From an uncultured Ruminococcus sp. (GTDB taxonomy: Bacteria > Bacillota > Clostridia > Oscillospirales > CAG-272), in contig CAJKRH010000028.1 in assembly GCA_905202255.1 (NCBI GenBank), positions 1-25,361 of the forward strand: a DNA stretch of 25,361 nt, read 5' to 3'. Both the position numbers and the translations under genes were made by a program. Shown one piece after another: positions 1 to 6,536 of the stretch; position 1 is the first letter of the stretch, and each line of letters begins with the position of its first letter. The notes under the pieces are model-generated. The model made no database searches. It had not been told where the DNA came from and saw only the letters and a program-made list of their open reading frames with translations.

Positions 1-177
1 TTTTTCTTTTGCCATCGCCGCCGCAAAAGAAAAAGCTATCAAAAAGAAAACGCCGTAAAAGAGATTTCGCGCTCTGCGGAGCGCGACAAGGGCAGCCTGC
101 CCTTGTCCTCGCCGCCTTCCCCAAAAGGCGGGCGAAAACTTTAATAAAAGGTGAGAAATGTGTGCGCAAAAGAAAAA
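1..177. repeat. Palindrome-rich non-coding sequence at the left edge
   Basis: There is no convincing gene here. The stretch contains a perfect 11-bp inverted repeat (85-95 against 97-107, GACAAGGGCAG and its complement around one base), a GCGC-flanked hairpin near 69-84, and a GGCGG/CCGCC pairing near 113-132. An open frame across it (9-215) encodes a Lys/Arg-rich, low-complexity product and looks spurious. The style, with short GC palindromes and AAAAG tracts, resembles the mosaic at 3655-4330 and suggests the same class of dispersed intergenic repeat. The element may continue beyond the window. Confidence 0.45.
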
Positions 178-203
178 AACGACCGCGGAATGCGGTCGTT
201 TTT
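178..203 (-). terminator. Intrinsic terminator of the cyclophilin-DUF896 operon
   Basis: A perfect 9-bp stem (178-186 against 192-200, AACGACCGC and its complement) has a 5-base loop. Read leftward it is followed by a run of T. It sits just past the stop codon of the DUF896 gene. Confidence 0.85.
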
Positions 204-206
204 ACT

Positions 207-413
207 TTATTTTGATTCTTCCTTTTTGAGCTTGTGCTTTTCGCCATCGGGCGTTTCGATATAAGTATTATCGAGCTGCTTCTGAAAATTTGCGCGGAAA
301 GCGGCACGAAATTCCTCACGGAGTTTCTTCTGCTCGGCTTCCTCCTCGGGAGTAAGACCGACTGTTTTCTGCTTTCTTGCAAGCTCATTTATCCTGTCTG
401 TTCTCTCGCTCAT
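207..413 (-). CDS. DUF896 (UPF0291, YnzC-like) small protein
   Basis: This 68-residue soluble protein has the pattern of the DUF896/UPF0291 family. Near the N-terminus is a motif like RINELARKQKTVGLTPEE, followed by EQKKLREEF and a charged tail. Family members are short, helical, cytosolic Firmicutes proteins without an assigned biochemical role; B. subtilis YnzC is the type. The length is typical. It begins 2 bases after the cyclophilin gene stops, on the same strand, so the two are almost certainly co-transcribed. A clean intrinsic terminator follows. The family call is firm; the function is unknown. Confidence 0.85.
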   Translation of the reverse strand: MSERTDRINELARKQKTVGLTPEEEAEQKKLREEFRAAFRANFQKQLDNTYIETPDGEKHKLKKEESK

Positions 414-415
414 GC

Positions 416-898
416 TTATTCCTCCACCACAGTGATATGCTTTATCTTCTGCTCTTCTCTCGGACGGTCGCTTCTGTCTGTTGCAACAGTCGCTATCGCG
501 TCAAGCACATCAAAACCGTCTGTCATCTTACCGAAAGCGGCATACTGCCCGTCAAGATGCGGGGCATCCTTATGCATGATGAAAAACTGCGAGCCTGCGG
601 AATCGGGACGCATGGAGCGCGCCATGGAGATAACGCCGCGCGTATGGCGCAGGTCGTTCTTCACGCCGTTTGAAGCAAATTCACCCTTTATCTGATATCC
701 GGGACCGCCCATTCCCGTGCCCGTCGGGTCGCCGCCCTGAATCATAAAGCCCTTGATGACGCGATGAAAGATAAGCCCGTCATAAAAGCCTTCCTTTGCC
801 AGCTTCACGAAATTATCAACCGTAATCGGCGCTTTATCCTCATAAAGTTCGAGCGTCATCACGCCGCCGTTTTCCATTTCTATAGTAACCTTTTTCAT
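416..898 (-). CDS. ppiB: Cyclophilin-type peptidyl-prolyl cis-trans isomerase, cytosolic
   Basis: This 160-residue protein is a single cyclophilin domain that catalyses cis-trans isomerisation of peptidyl-proline bonds in protein folding. Visible hallmarks are FHRVIKGFMIQGGDP, containing the catalytic Arg and the Gln of the active site, then SQFFIMHKD and LDGQYAAFG. The Trp seen in human cyclophilin A before LDG is His here, as is usual for bacterial cyclophilins with weak cyclosporin binding. There is no signal peptide or lipobox, so it should act in the cytosol, unlike the second cyclophilin at 14537-15115. The start has a good ribosome site (AAAGGAAG). A TATACT -10-like box with a TGn extension lies on the minus strand at 933-938. 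It is followed closely by the DUF896 gene. Confidence 0.93.
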   Translation of the reverse strand: MKKVTIEMENGGVMTLELYEDKAPITVDNFVKLAKEGFYDGLIFHRVIKGFMIQGGDPTGTGMGGPGYQIKGEFASNGVKNDLRHTRGVISMARSMRPDSAGSQFFIMHKDAPHLDGQYAAFGKMTDGFDVLDAIATVATDRSDRPREEQKIKHITVVEE

Positions 899-987
899 TA
901 TAAATCAACTTCCTTTCGCGGGTGTTTTTTCCAGTATAACACAAAAGCGTGAAAAAATCTACACTCTTTTTTATCTTTTCCGTGAAT

Positions 988-1590
988 TTATCGCGTAAAT
1001 GAGCTGTCGCGCTTCATTATCATCACGGCAAAAAGATAAGCGGAAAGTATCAGGAGCGAAGCGTTCTCCGCGCTGTAAAAGAATATGTAAACGGCAATAA
1101 GAAAGAAAAAGCCGAGGATAACGGCATCGAGCACGCGCGCCGTATTGTCCGCCGCCGCTGTTCCGAAGCGCATGGCAAGCACGGCACCGAGCGCCGAGCC
1201 GCCGTCGAAAAACGAAAGCGGGATTAGATTCATCGCGGCAAGCGAAAGCGAAAAAAGCACGGCATATGCGGCAAAATCCGATGCAAGCGGAAGCACGCAC
1301 GCCAGCGCCGCCGTAAGCAGATTGAGAAAAGGACCCGCGAGCGCCACAAGGCAGATATCGCAGTATGAACCTGCCTCACCGTAATCTATGGAGATGCCCA
1401 TCGGGAGCACGGTTATCTCGCGCGGCGCTCTTCCGAGCAGTGCCGCCGCCGTGAGATGCCCGCACTCATGAAGCAGAGTACAAACCGCAAGCGCGGCAAA
1501 GCACGGCGCAGGCATGGCGGCAAGCGACACGGCAAAGCCGAAAAGCGCAAAGGGATGCAGGCGGAATTTCACCGGGTGGCGGTTTTTCAT
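988..1590 (-). CDS. Small M50 family (site-2 protease) membrane metalloprotease
   Basis: This 200-residue polytopic membrane protein carries both zinc-site motifs of S2P/SpoIVFB-type intramembrane proteases. HECGH (about residues 41-45) supplies two His ligands and the Glu. NLIPLSFFDGG (about 121-131) supplies the third ligand, Asp 129. It has roughly five or six hydrophobic segments and no PDZ or CBS domain, so it is a minimal form. The ATG at 1590 is chosen because it overlaps the stop of the upstream ytvI gene (ATGA) and has an AAGGGGGAAG ribosome site. The same frame stays open upstream but only shadows ytvI. Linkage to ytvI suggests a role in sporulation or envelope proteolysis, which is inference; the substrate is unknown. 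The 200-residue length is shorter than SpoIVFB. Confidence 0.85.
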   Translation of the reverse strand: MKNRHPVKFRLHPFALFGFAVSLAAMPAPCFAALAVCTLLHECGHLTAAALLGRAPREITVLPMGISIDYGEAGSYCDICLVALAGPFLNLLTAALACVLPLASDFAAYAVLFSLSLAAMNLIPLSFFDGGSALGAVLAMRFGTAAADNTARVLDAVILGFFFLIAVYIFFYSAENASLLILSAYLFAVMIMKRDSSFTR

Positions 1591-2687
1591 GTCGCTTCCC
1601 CCTTTTCCGCCTCGCGCTCGCGCGAAAACGCCTGAGAAAGCTTCACCGCCAGCGCCGCGGCAATCGGGAAAACTATCATGCCCGCCGCTCCCGCAAGCCG
1701 AAGTCCCGAATACATGCACATCAGTGTGAGCGCGGGATGAAGCCCTGTCACGGAGCCGACTATTCTTGGCTCGGCTATCTGCCGCACTACCGTTATCACG
1801 AGATAGATTATGCCTATCTCCAGTGCCTTTGCTCCGTTTCCTGCGAGCAGAAGTCCCGCCGTCCACGGCAGGAGCACCGTTCCGATGCCGAGCACCGGCA
1901 GGATATCGACTATCGCTATAACAAAAGCAAGCATCGGCGCATATTTCTGCCCGATGATGACAAATCCGAGGAGCAGCTCCGCAAAAGTCAGCAGAAATAT
2001 GGCAAAATATGATTTCGCATAGCTTGCCGCCGCTACAATTCCCTCTTTTCGTATATGCAGGGAATATTTTTTCAGCCTGCCCGAAAGCTTCTCTGCGACA
2101 AAGGCGCGTATTTTCGGATAATCGGCGCAAAAATAAATACCGGAGAATACAAGCGCAATGAAAAAGACGAGCGCGCGCGGCATGGCGGAAACAGTATGCG
2201 CCACCCAACGCGAAACGGTTGTCGCGGCGGTGGAAAGTGCCGAGAGAAAGAGCGAGCGCATCATGCCCGCCGTATCGACTCCGCCCTCTGCGGCAGGGAA
2301 GATATCGCCTATTATGCGGTCTACCGCACCGCCTATTTTATCGGCAAGCGCGGAGATTTCCGCAAGATAATCGGCGCTGCCCGAGGTCAGTTCCGAGATA
2401 AATTCCGCGCTCTCGCGGATAAGCGCACCGAGCAACGCCGCTATCCCCCAGCAGATAAGTCCGAGCAGGAGAAGCACGAGCAGAGCGGAGGAAATCGCGC
2501 GCGGCACGCGGCATTTTTTCTCGAGAAAATTCACGGGCTTCTGCAACGCAAGCGCAAGGATAAACGACAAAATAAACGGCGCGAATGCGGGAAGAAGATA
2601 GCGCAAAAACAGGAAAAGTGCCGCCGCGCCGCCTGCCGCATAGAGAATATACATCCCGAATTTTCCCGCTTTTTCACGAAAAGCCAT
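1587..2687 (-). CDS. ytvI: AI-2E family / sporulation integral membrane protein YtvI
   Basis: This 366-residue protein has the AI-2E (PerM/TqsA) superfamily topology: two N-terminal hydrophobic segments, a long amphipathic middle region of about residues 55-200, then a cluster of membrane helices. The segment with DILPVLGIGTVLLPW is the family signature (P-[LIV]-G near the conserved Asp-Ile-Leu-Pro), followed by QIAEPRIVGSVTGLHP. Its form best matches the sporulation protein YtvI of Bacillus and Clostridia. I start at 2687, where AAAGGAGAG lies at correct spacing; the frame is open for 14 more codons upstream without a ribosome site. The downstream M50 gene overlaps by 4 bases. YtvI's precise role is not established; related proteins export small molecules or ions. 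Confidence 0.8.
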   Translation of the reverse strand: MAFREKAGKFGMYILYAAGGAAALFLFLRYLLPAFAPFILSFILALALQKPVNFLEKKCRVPRAISSALLVLLLLGLICWGIAALLGALIRESAEFISELTSGSADYLAEISALADKIGGAVDRIIGDIFPAAEGGVDTAGMMRSLFLSALSTAATTVSRWVAHTVSAMPRALVFFIALVFSGIYFCADYPKIRAFVAEKLSGRLKKYSLHIRKEGIVAAASYAKSYFAIFLLTFAELLLGFVIIGQKYAPMLAFVIAIVDILPVLGIGTVLLPWTAGLLLAGNGAKALEIGIIYLVITVVRQIAEPRIVGSVTGLHPALTLMCMYSGLRLAGAAGMIVFPIAAALAVKLSQAFSREREAEKGEAT

Positions 2688-2720
2688 GATTTTTCTCTCC
2701 TTTTCTGTCGATAAACGGAA

Positions 2721-2737
2721 TTTGAACAAAATTCAAA
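2721..2737. promoter_or_regulatory. Operator-like inverted repeat between divergent genes
   Basis: TTTGAA-CAAAA-TTCAAA forms a 6-bp perfect inverted repeat between the divergent ytvI and leucine-rich-repeat lipoprotein genes. Its position 34 bases upstream of the ytvI start would suit control of the leftward promoter. No cognate regulator is identified. Confidence 0.3.
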
Positions 2738-2762
2738 CTTTTTTGCAATTTTCGCAAGGTGA

Positions 2763-2791
2763 TTGACAAATCGCAAAATTTATGATATAGT
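2763..2791 (+). promoter_or_regulatory. Sigma-A-type promoter for the LRR lipoprotein
   Basis: TTGACA (2763-2768), a 17-base spacer and TATAGT (2786-2791) give a near-consensus housekeeping promoter. Two perfect 10-bp direct repeats of TTTATGATAT (2779-2788 and 2791-2800) overlap the -10 region and could be binding sites for a repressor. Confidence 0.75.
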
Positions 2792-2838
2792 TTATGATAT
2801 GTAAAGTTAAACACTTTTATTCGAAAGGATAATTCACT

Positions 2839-3609
2839 ATGAAAAAGATAATTTCACTCTGCCTTATTATAGGTGCGCTCTGTGCATCGGCGGCTGTTCT
2901 TTCCTCCTGCGGAAAGGATCCTACTCCCGGCACCGTTTCCACAACGACAAGTGCTTCCACCTCTTCGACAACTGAGACAACGGAAACAACAGAAAGCACG
3001 ACAAATACTCTCCCCATCACAATGACATTTGAAAATACGGATATTGTAGACAGTCTTGAATACAAGTTTTATGCCCGTCTGCTCAAGGATGATAACGGCA
3101 GTATCACAGGCGTTGCCGTTCAGGAATGGAAGAATGCCGAGGCTACAATTGATATACCTGCAGAATATGTTTACAGCGGCAAGAAATATCCTGTCACGAT
3201 GGTCGGCTTCTATGCGACTCTCGTAAAGAACGATGCCTCCGGCGTCAAGGAAGTTATCATTCCTTCATCCGCAAGAAAAGTTTCGCAGAAGGTATTTACA
3301 AACTTCCCGAATCTCGAAAAGGTTACCATAGCCGAAGGTCTTGAAACAATCGAGGCGCATGCCTTCTGGAAATGCTCCAAGCTTTCCGATATCACTCTGC
3401 CCTCCACGCTCAAATCTATCGGTGCATATTCTTTTGCAAACTGCTCATCGCTTGTTTCGATAACAATTCCTGCGGGAGTTACCGAAATCGAGCCCTGCGC
3501 TTTCTCGGGTTGCACGGGACTGAAGAGTGTTACTATTCCCGCGGCTTTCAAGGATCAGGTTGAGTCCATATTCAAGAACTGCGGCGATATCACATTCAAT
3601 TTTTCATAA
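2839..3609 (+). CDS. Lipoprotein with BspA-type leucine-rich repeats
   Basis: This 256-residue secreted lipoprotein has a signal peptide ending in LSSC, with Cys 24 as the lipidated residue. A Thr/Ser/Glu-rich linker follows (about residues 32-55), then a beta-rich region, then about four BspA-like (LRR_5) repeats from about residue 130 to 245. The repeats show the pattern IP.x.xxxI...aF.nC..L..ItiP, for example SIGAYSFANCSSL. LRR_5 proteins in Firmicutes and Bacteroidetes are surface-exposed and often bind host or microbial ligands; the ligand here is unknown. The gene stands alone, with its own promoter at 2763-2791, ribosome site GAAAGGAT and terminator at 3627. The linker resembles those of the lipoproteins at 10030 and 20756. 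Confidence 0.88.
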   Translation: MKKIISLCLIIGALCASAAVLSSCGKDPTPGTVSTTTSASTSSTTETTETTESTTNTLPITMTFENTDIVDSLEYKFYARLLKDDNGSITGVAVQEWKNAEATIDIPAEYVYSGKKYPVTMVGFYATLVKNDASGVKEVIIPSSARKVSQKVFTNFPNLEKVTIAEGLETIEAHAFWKCSKLSDITLPSTLKSIGAYSFANCSSLVSITIPAGVTEIEPCAFSGCTGLKSVTIPAAFKDQVESIFKNCGDITFNFS

Positions 3610-3626
3610 GTTAAGTAAATAAGCAG

Positions 3627-3654
3627 AAAAAGGGGCTGTCAAAGCCCCTTTTTT
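3627..3654 (+). terminator. Intrinsic terminator after the LRR lipoprotein
   Basis: A perfect 11-bp stem (3627-3637 against 3643-3653, AAAAAGGGGCT and its complement) with loop GTCAA ends in six T. Confidence 0.9.
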
Positions 3655-4339
3655 GATGGTCGGCATTATGGTGGTTTTTTGTGGACTCTCGGTGATATTG
3701 ACACGAAAAAAACATAAAGATACTTTTTCCTTTCTTGTACTTTTCAGTGACGAAAAGTACCAAAAGTCATTTAAGAGGGCTTTCCTCCCTCTTAAAAAAC
3801 ACCTTCCGCGTGCACGAGTTAGTCGCGCGAGCCATGCGTGGCAAGTGCGTGCGGCACAGGGCAGAGCTGAAATCTGCAATGTCGCGCTTTCCGTGGTTTC
3901 AACCATACCACGCGTGCGAACATATCACACGAAAAAGCCGAGCAGATTCGTGCACGCATTGTCTGCACGCCCGCATAATAGGGTTGGCGGGCGTGAATTT
4001 AGTTTGTGCGCTGACGAAAGCAAGGATTTTCGCCAGCCTTCTCCAGTGGGGAATTGACCGATTCGCGCAAGCGAACGCGGTCGGCGTCGCCGAGACAGGG
4101 GCAGAAGGTGTCAGCCACAGGCTGACGGATGAGGTGTCTTTTAAAAAAAGAGTAAAAATTCTTTGCGTTTATCGCGCTTTTGGCCACTCAAAAGCGCGAT
4201 AAAGGAAAAGTTTCTTTATGTTTCTTTTTCTGGTCGCCGAGACGGGGCGGGACTCGCGTCGCCACACAGAATCACAAAGACGCCTTCCTTTCCCGCACCA
4301 TTTTGTCGCAGCGTGTCGGACAAAAAAGTGAAAAATGTA
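3655..4339. repeat. Gene-free mosaic of palindromes (dispersed-repeat-like)
   Basis: No credible coding sequence is seen across this stretch of nearly 700 bases. Perfect inverted repeats occur at 3737-3745/3752-3760 (GTACTTTTC), 3770-3779/3787-3796 (TTTAAGAGGG), 3966-3974/3987-3995 (CACGCCCGC) and 4168-4182/4189-4203 (TTTATCGCGCTTTTG, 15 bp with a 6-base loop). An imperfect one covers about 4056-4082. The 11-base string GTCGCCGAGAC occurs twice (4086-4096, 4233-4243). The segment near 4098-4137, with a hairpin and GACGGATGAG, resembles a dispersed intergenic repeat I recall from Clostridia genomes; that recollection is unverified. Open frames in this stretch encode low-complexity Arg/His-rich products and change character at each palindrome, so I treat them as spurious. 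Confidence 0.6.
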
Positions 4340-4368
4340 TTGAAAAATTTACCGATATATGGTATTAT
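4340..4368 (+). promoter_or_regulatory. Sigma-A-type promoter for hprK-yybS-gdpP
   Basis: TTGAAA (4340-4345), a 17-base spacer and TATTAT (4363-4368) lie about 60 bases upstream of the hprK start codon. No terminator is visible before gdpP ends, so this may drive all three genes. Confidence 0.7.
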
Positions 4369-4430
4369 ATAAAATAACTATAGATTTATATGCGAAGTTT
4401 TGACTTGCGGCAGAGAAAAGGAGTTTTATC

Positions 4431-5393
4431 ATGGAAAACAGTACCGAAGTATATTCTGTCAGACTGAAGGAGCTTGCCGATGAATTCAAGCTTGAAGTTA
4501 TGTTTGTTCCCGAAAACTATGACGAATTGCTTATCTACAGCTCTGCTGTAAACCGTCCCGGACTTGCACTCAACGGTTTTTACGATTGCTTCGACCACAA
4601 GAGAATCCAGCTTATCGGTCATGCGGAGCATCAGTTCCTTTCCTCCATATCGGCAGATGAACGCCAGTATAAGCTTGAGCGGCTCGCGGCGCACAATCCG
4701 CCCGCACTTGTCATAACCTCGGGGCTTTCCGCTTTTGATGAGATAATGAATGTCTGCCGCAAATACGGCTTGCCGCTTTTCAGAACGAATTATACAACCT
4801 CGGATTTCCAGTCCGCCGTGATAGCATCGCTCAATATCCATCTTGCGCCGCGCATACGCCGCCATGGTGTTTTTGTAGAGGTGTACGGCGAGGGTATACT
4901 CATTCTCGGCGACAGCGGCATAGGCAAGAGCGAAACCGCAATAGAGCTTGTAAAGCGCGGTCATCGTCTCATCGCCGATGACGCCGTGGAAATAAAGCGT
5001 GTTTCGGAGAAAACGCTCGTCGGCACGGCACCGGAGATAATCAAGCATTATGTAGAGCTTCGCGGCATAGGCATCGTCGATATACGGCGTATATTCGGTG
5101 TCGGCGCCGTAAAGGAAAGCGAAAAGATAGATTTTATCATCAAGCTCGAGCATTGGAATCAGGATAAGGTTTATGACAGGCTCGGTCTCGAGCAGGAGAC
5201 GACAAATATCCTCGGACTTGAGATACCGACAAATACCATTCCCGTTCAGCCGGGACGAAATCTGGCTATAATAATCGAGATAGCGGCTATGGAAAGCCGC
5301 CAGAAGAGAATGGGCTACAATACCGCAGTTGAGTTCAATAAGAATCTGACGGCGCACCTGCTCCGTCAGGCAGAAGAAAATAAGAAAAAATAA
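4431..5393 (+). CDS. hprK: HPr kinase/phosphorylase
   Basis: HprK phosphorylates and dephosphorylates Ser46 of the phosphocarrier HPr, setting carbon catabolite repression in Firmicutes; it works as a cytosolic hexamer. The 320-residue length is standard. The N-terminal domain spans about residues 1-130. The C-terminal kinase domain shows RRHGVFVEVYG with its conserved His (about 146), the Walker A loop GDSGIGKS (about 160-167), the HRLIADD segment with its acidic pair, the signature ELRGIGIVDIRRIFG (about 209-223), and PGRNLAIIIEIAAM near the C-terminus. All expected catalytic elements are present. The start has AAAGGAG 8 bases upstream. It is followed after 15 bases by yybS, an unusual neighbour, since hprK often sits beside lgt or rapZ/whiA genes. 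Confidence 0.97.
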   Translation: MENSTEVYSVRLKELADEFKLEVMFVPENYDELLIYSSAVNRPGLALNGFYDCFDHKRIQLIGHAEHQFLSSISADERQYKLERLAAHNPPALVITSGLSAFDEIMNVCRKYGLPLFRTNYTTSDFQSAVIASLNIHLAPRIRRHGVFVEVYGEGILILGDSGIGKSETAIELVKRGHRLIADDAVEIKRVSEKTLVGTAPEIIKHYVELRGIGIVDIRRIFGVGAVKESEKIDFIIKLEHWNQDKVYDRLGLEQETTNILGLEIPTNTIPVQPGRNLAIIIEIAAMESRQKRMGYNTAVEFNKNLTAHLLRQAEENKKK

Positions 5394-5408
5394 ATTTTGA
5401 GGTATATA

Positions 5409-6473
5409 ATGGGCAAAAACCGCAACCTGCTAAAAACGGCGGCACTTCACCTCGGTGTGTTGCTGCTAATGGCGCTCGGCGCACTGAATATGAAAATAGG
5501 TTTGGCACCGACGGCGTTTTTCTTTACGCTGCTTGCCGCCGCCGCTTTTTCGTCTGTTCTCATACTGAACGGCAAAAAGCTGAATTATCTTGTCACAGTG
5601 CCTGCGTTTGCCGTAGCGTACTTTATTTCGGGCAATATATTCTTTGCCGTATTCTCGTTTTCCGTGGTGATAGCGGGCACGCTTATCGCTTACGGACTGC
5701 GCCGCGACCATCCGAGAATCGCCGTTATCATAAGCGTATCGGTTTTTGCGGGAGTTTTTGCCGCGGCACTGATTCTTGTCTCCTATCTCTGCAAGGGCGG
5801 CTCGATAAGAGCGCTTCCCGCAGATATACTCGCAATATTTAATAATCTGAAAGCGGCTCTTACCGAGAGCATGGGACCCTATCTCGATAAGCTTATCGAG
5901 TCGGCAAATATCAGCGCAAATCTTGCGGAGCAGCTGACTTCGGCTGTCATCATAGAGGCTCTTGTGGAGACCGTGAAAGCTATGTCTGTGGCTATCATTG
6001 TCGTTTTTGTCAATGTGTGCTCGTTCATCGCTTTTTATGCGGCGGTCGGCTTTGCTAAGCTTTTCGGCTTCTATCCTCTGCTTCCGAAGAAAAACGGAAT
6101 TTTTCTGCCGAGCAAGGCAAGTGCTGTCATTTTCCTTGTTTCGTTCTTCCTCCAGATGATAACCTCGATGATAGGCGCACAGAGCGGTATTTTTTACTAT
6201 GCGTCGCTCGTCTGCATGAACCTCACGATGATTCTGCTCCCGTGCTTTGCCGTGATGGGAATAAAAGGGCTTGCGATCCGCTACCGCAAGCGCGCCACGA
6301 GAAAATTCGCCGTGCTGATGACGGTGCTCTGCGGACTTTTCATCATATTCGGGCTTGCTTATCTCGCTATCTATCTCGTGGCGTTCATCGGCACGAGCGA
6401 TACGATAGGTATATATAATTTCAGAAAATTCCGCGATATGAACGAGGGAAACGGCGGGGAAGAGGGCAAATAA
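5409..6473 (+). CDS. yybS: YybS-like DUF2232 polytopic membrane protein
   Basis: This 354-residue, highly hydrophobic protein has about eight membrane segments and matches the style and context of the YybS/DUF2232 family. In B. subtilis yybS lies directly upstream of gdpP (yybT), exactly as here. Members resemble membrane subunits of small-molecule transporters, but no substrate is established. I chose the ATG at 5409 because GAGG sits about 7 bases upstream; an in-frame TTG at 5397 would add four residues. The C-terminal tail (about 345-354) is Gly/Glu-rich and cytosolic. The gap to the gdpP start is 63 bases without a terminator. The family call rests on topology and gene order more than on a signature motif. 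Confidence 0.75.
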   Translation: MGKNRNLLKTAALHLGVLLLMALGALNMKIGLAPTAFFFTLLAAAAFSSVLILNGKKLNYLVTVPAFAVAYFISGNIFFAVFSFSVVIAGTLIAYGLRRDHPRIAVIISVSVFAGVFAAALILVSYLCKGGSIRALPADILAIFNNLKAALTESMGPYLDKLIESANISANLAEQLTSAVIIEALVETVKAMSVAIIVVFVNVCSFIAFYAAVGFAKLFGFYPLLPKKNGIFLPSKASAVIFLVSFFLQMITSMIGAQSGIFYYASLVCMNLTMILLPCFAVMGIKGLAIRYRKRATRKFAVLMTVLCGLFIIFGLAYLAIYLVAFIGTSDTIGIYNFRKFRDMNEGNGGEEGK

Positions 6474-6536
6474 GCTTCTCCTGCCATGCGGCATATCGTT
6501 TTGCATGAAAAAATCAGCGCGAAAGGAATGGAAAAT

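Noticed and set aside
3653..4202. Two overlapping frames of 134 and 155 codons in the palindrome mosaic
   Set aside because: The products are Arg/His/Ser-rich, cross several perfect palindromes, and lack a ribosome site or similarity to known families.
4386..5357. 323-residue minus-strand frame
   Set aside because: It lies antisense to hprK, whose catalytic motifs are complete. The opposite frame has no motif.
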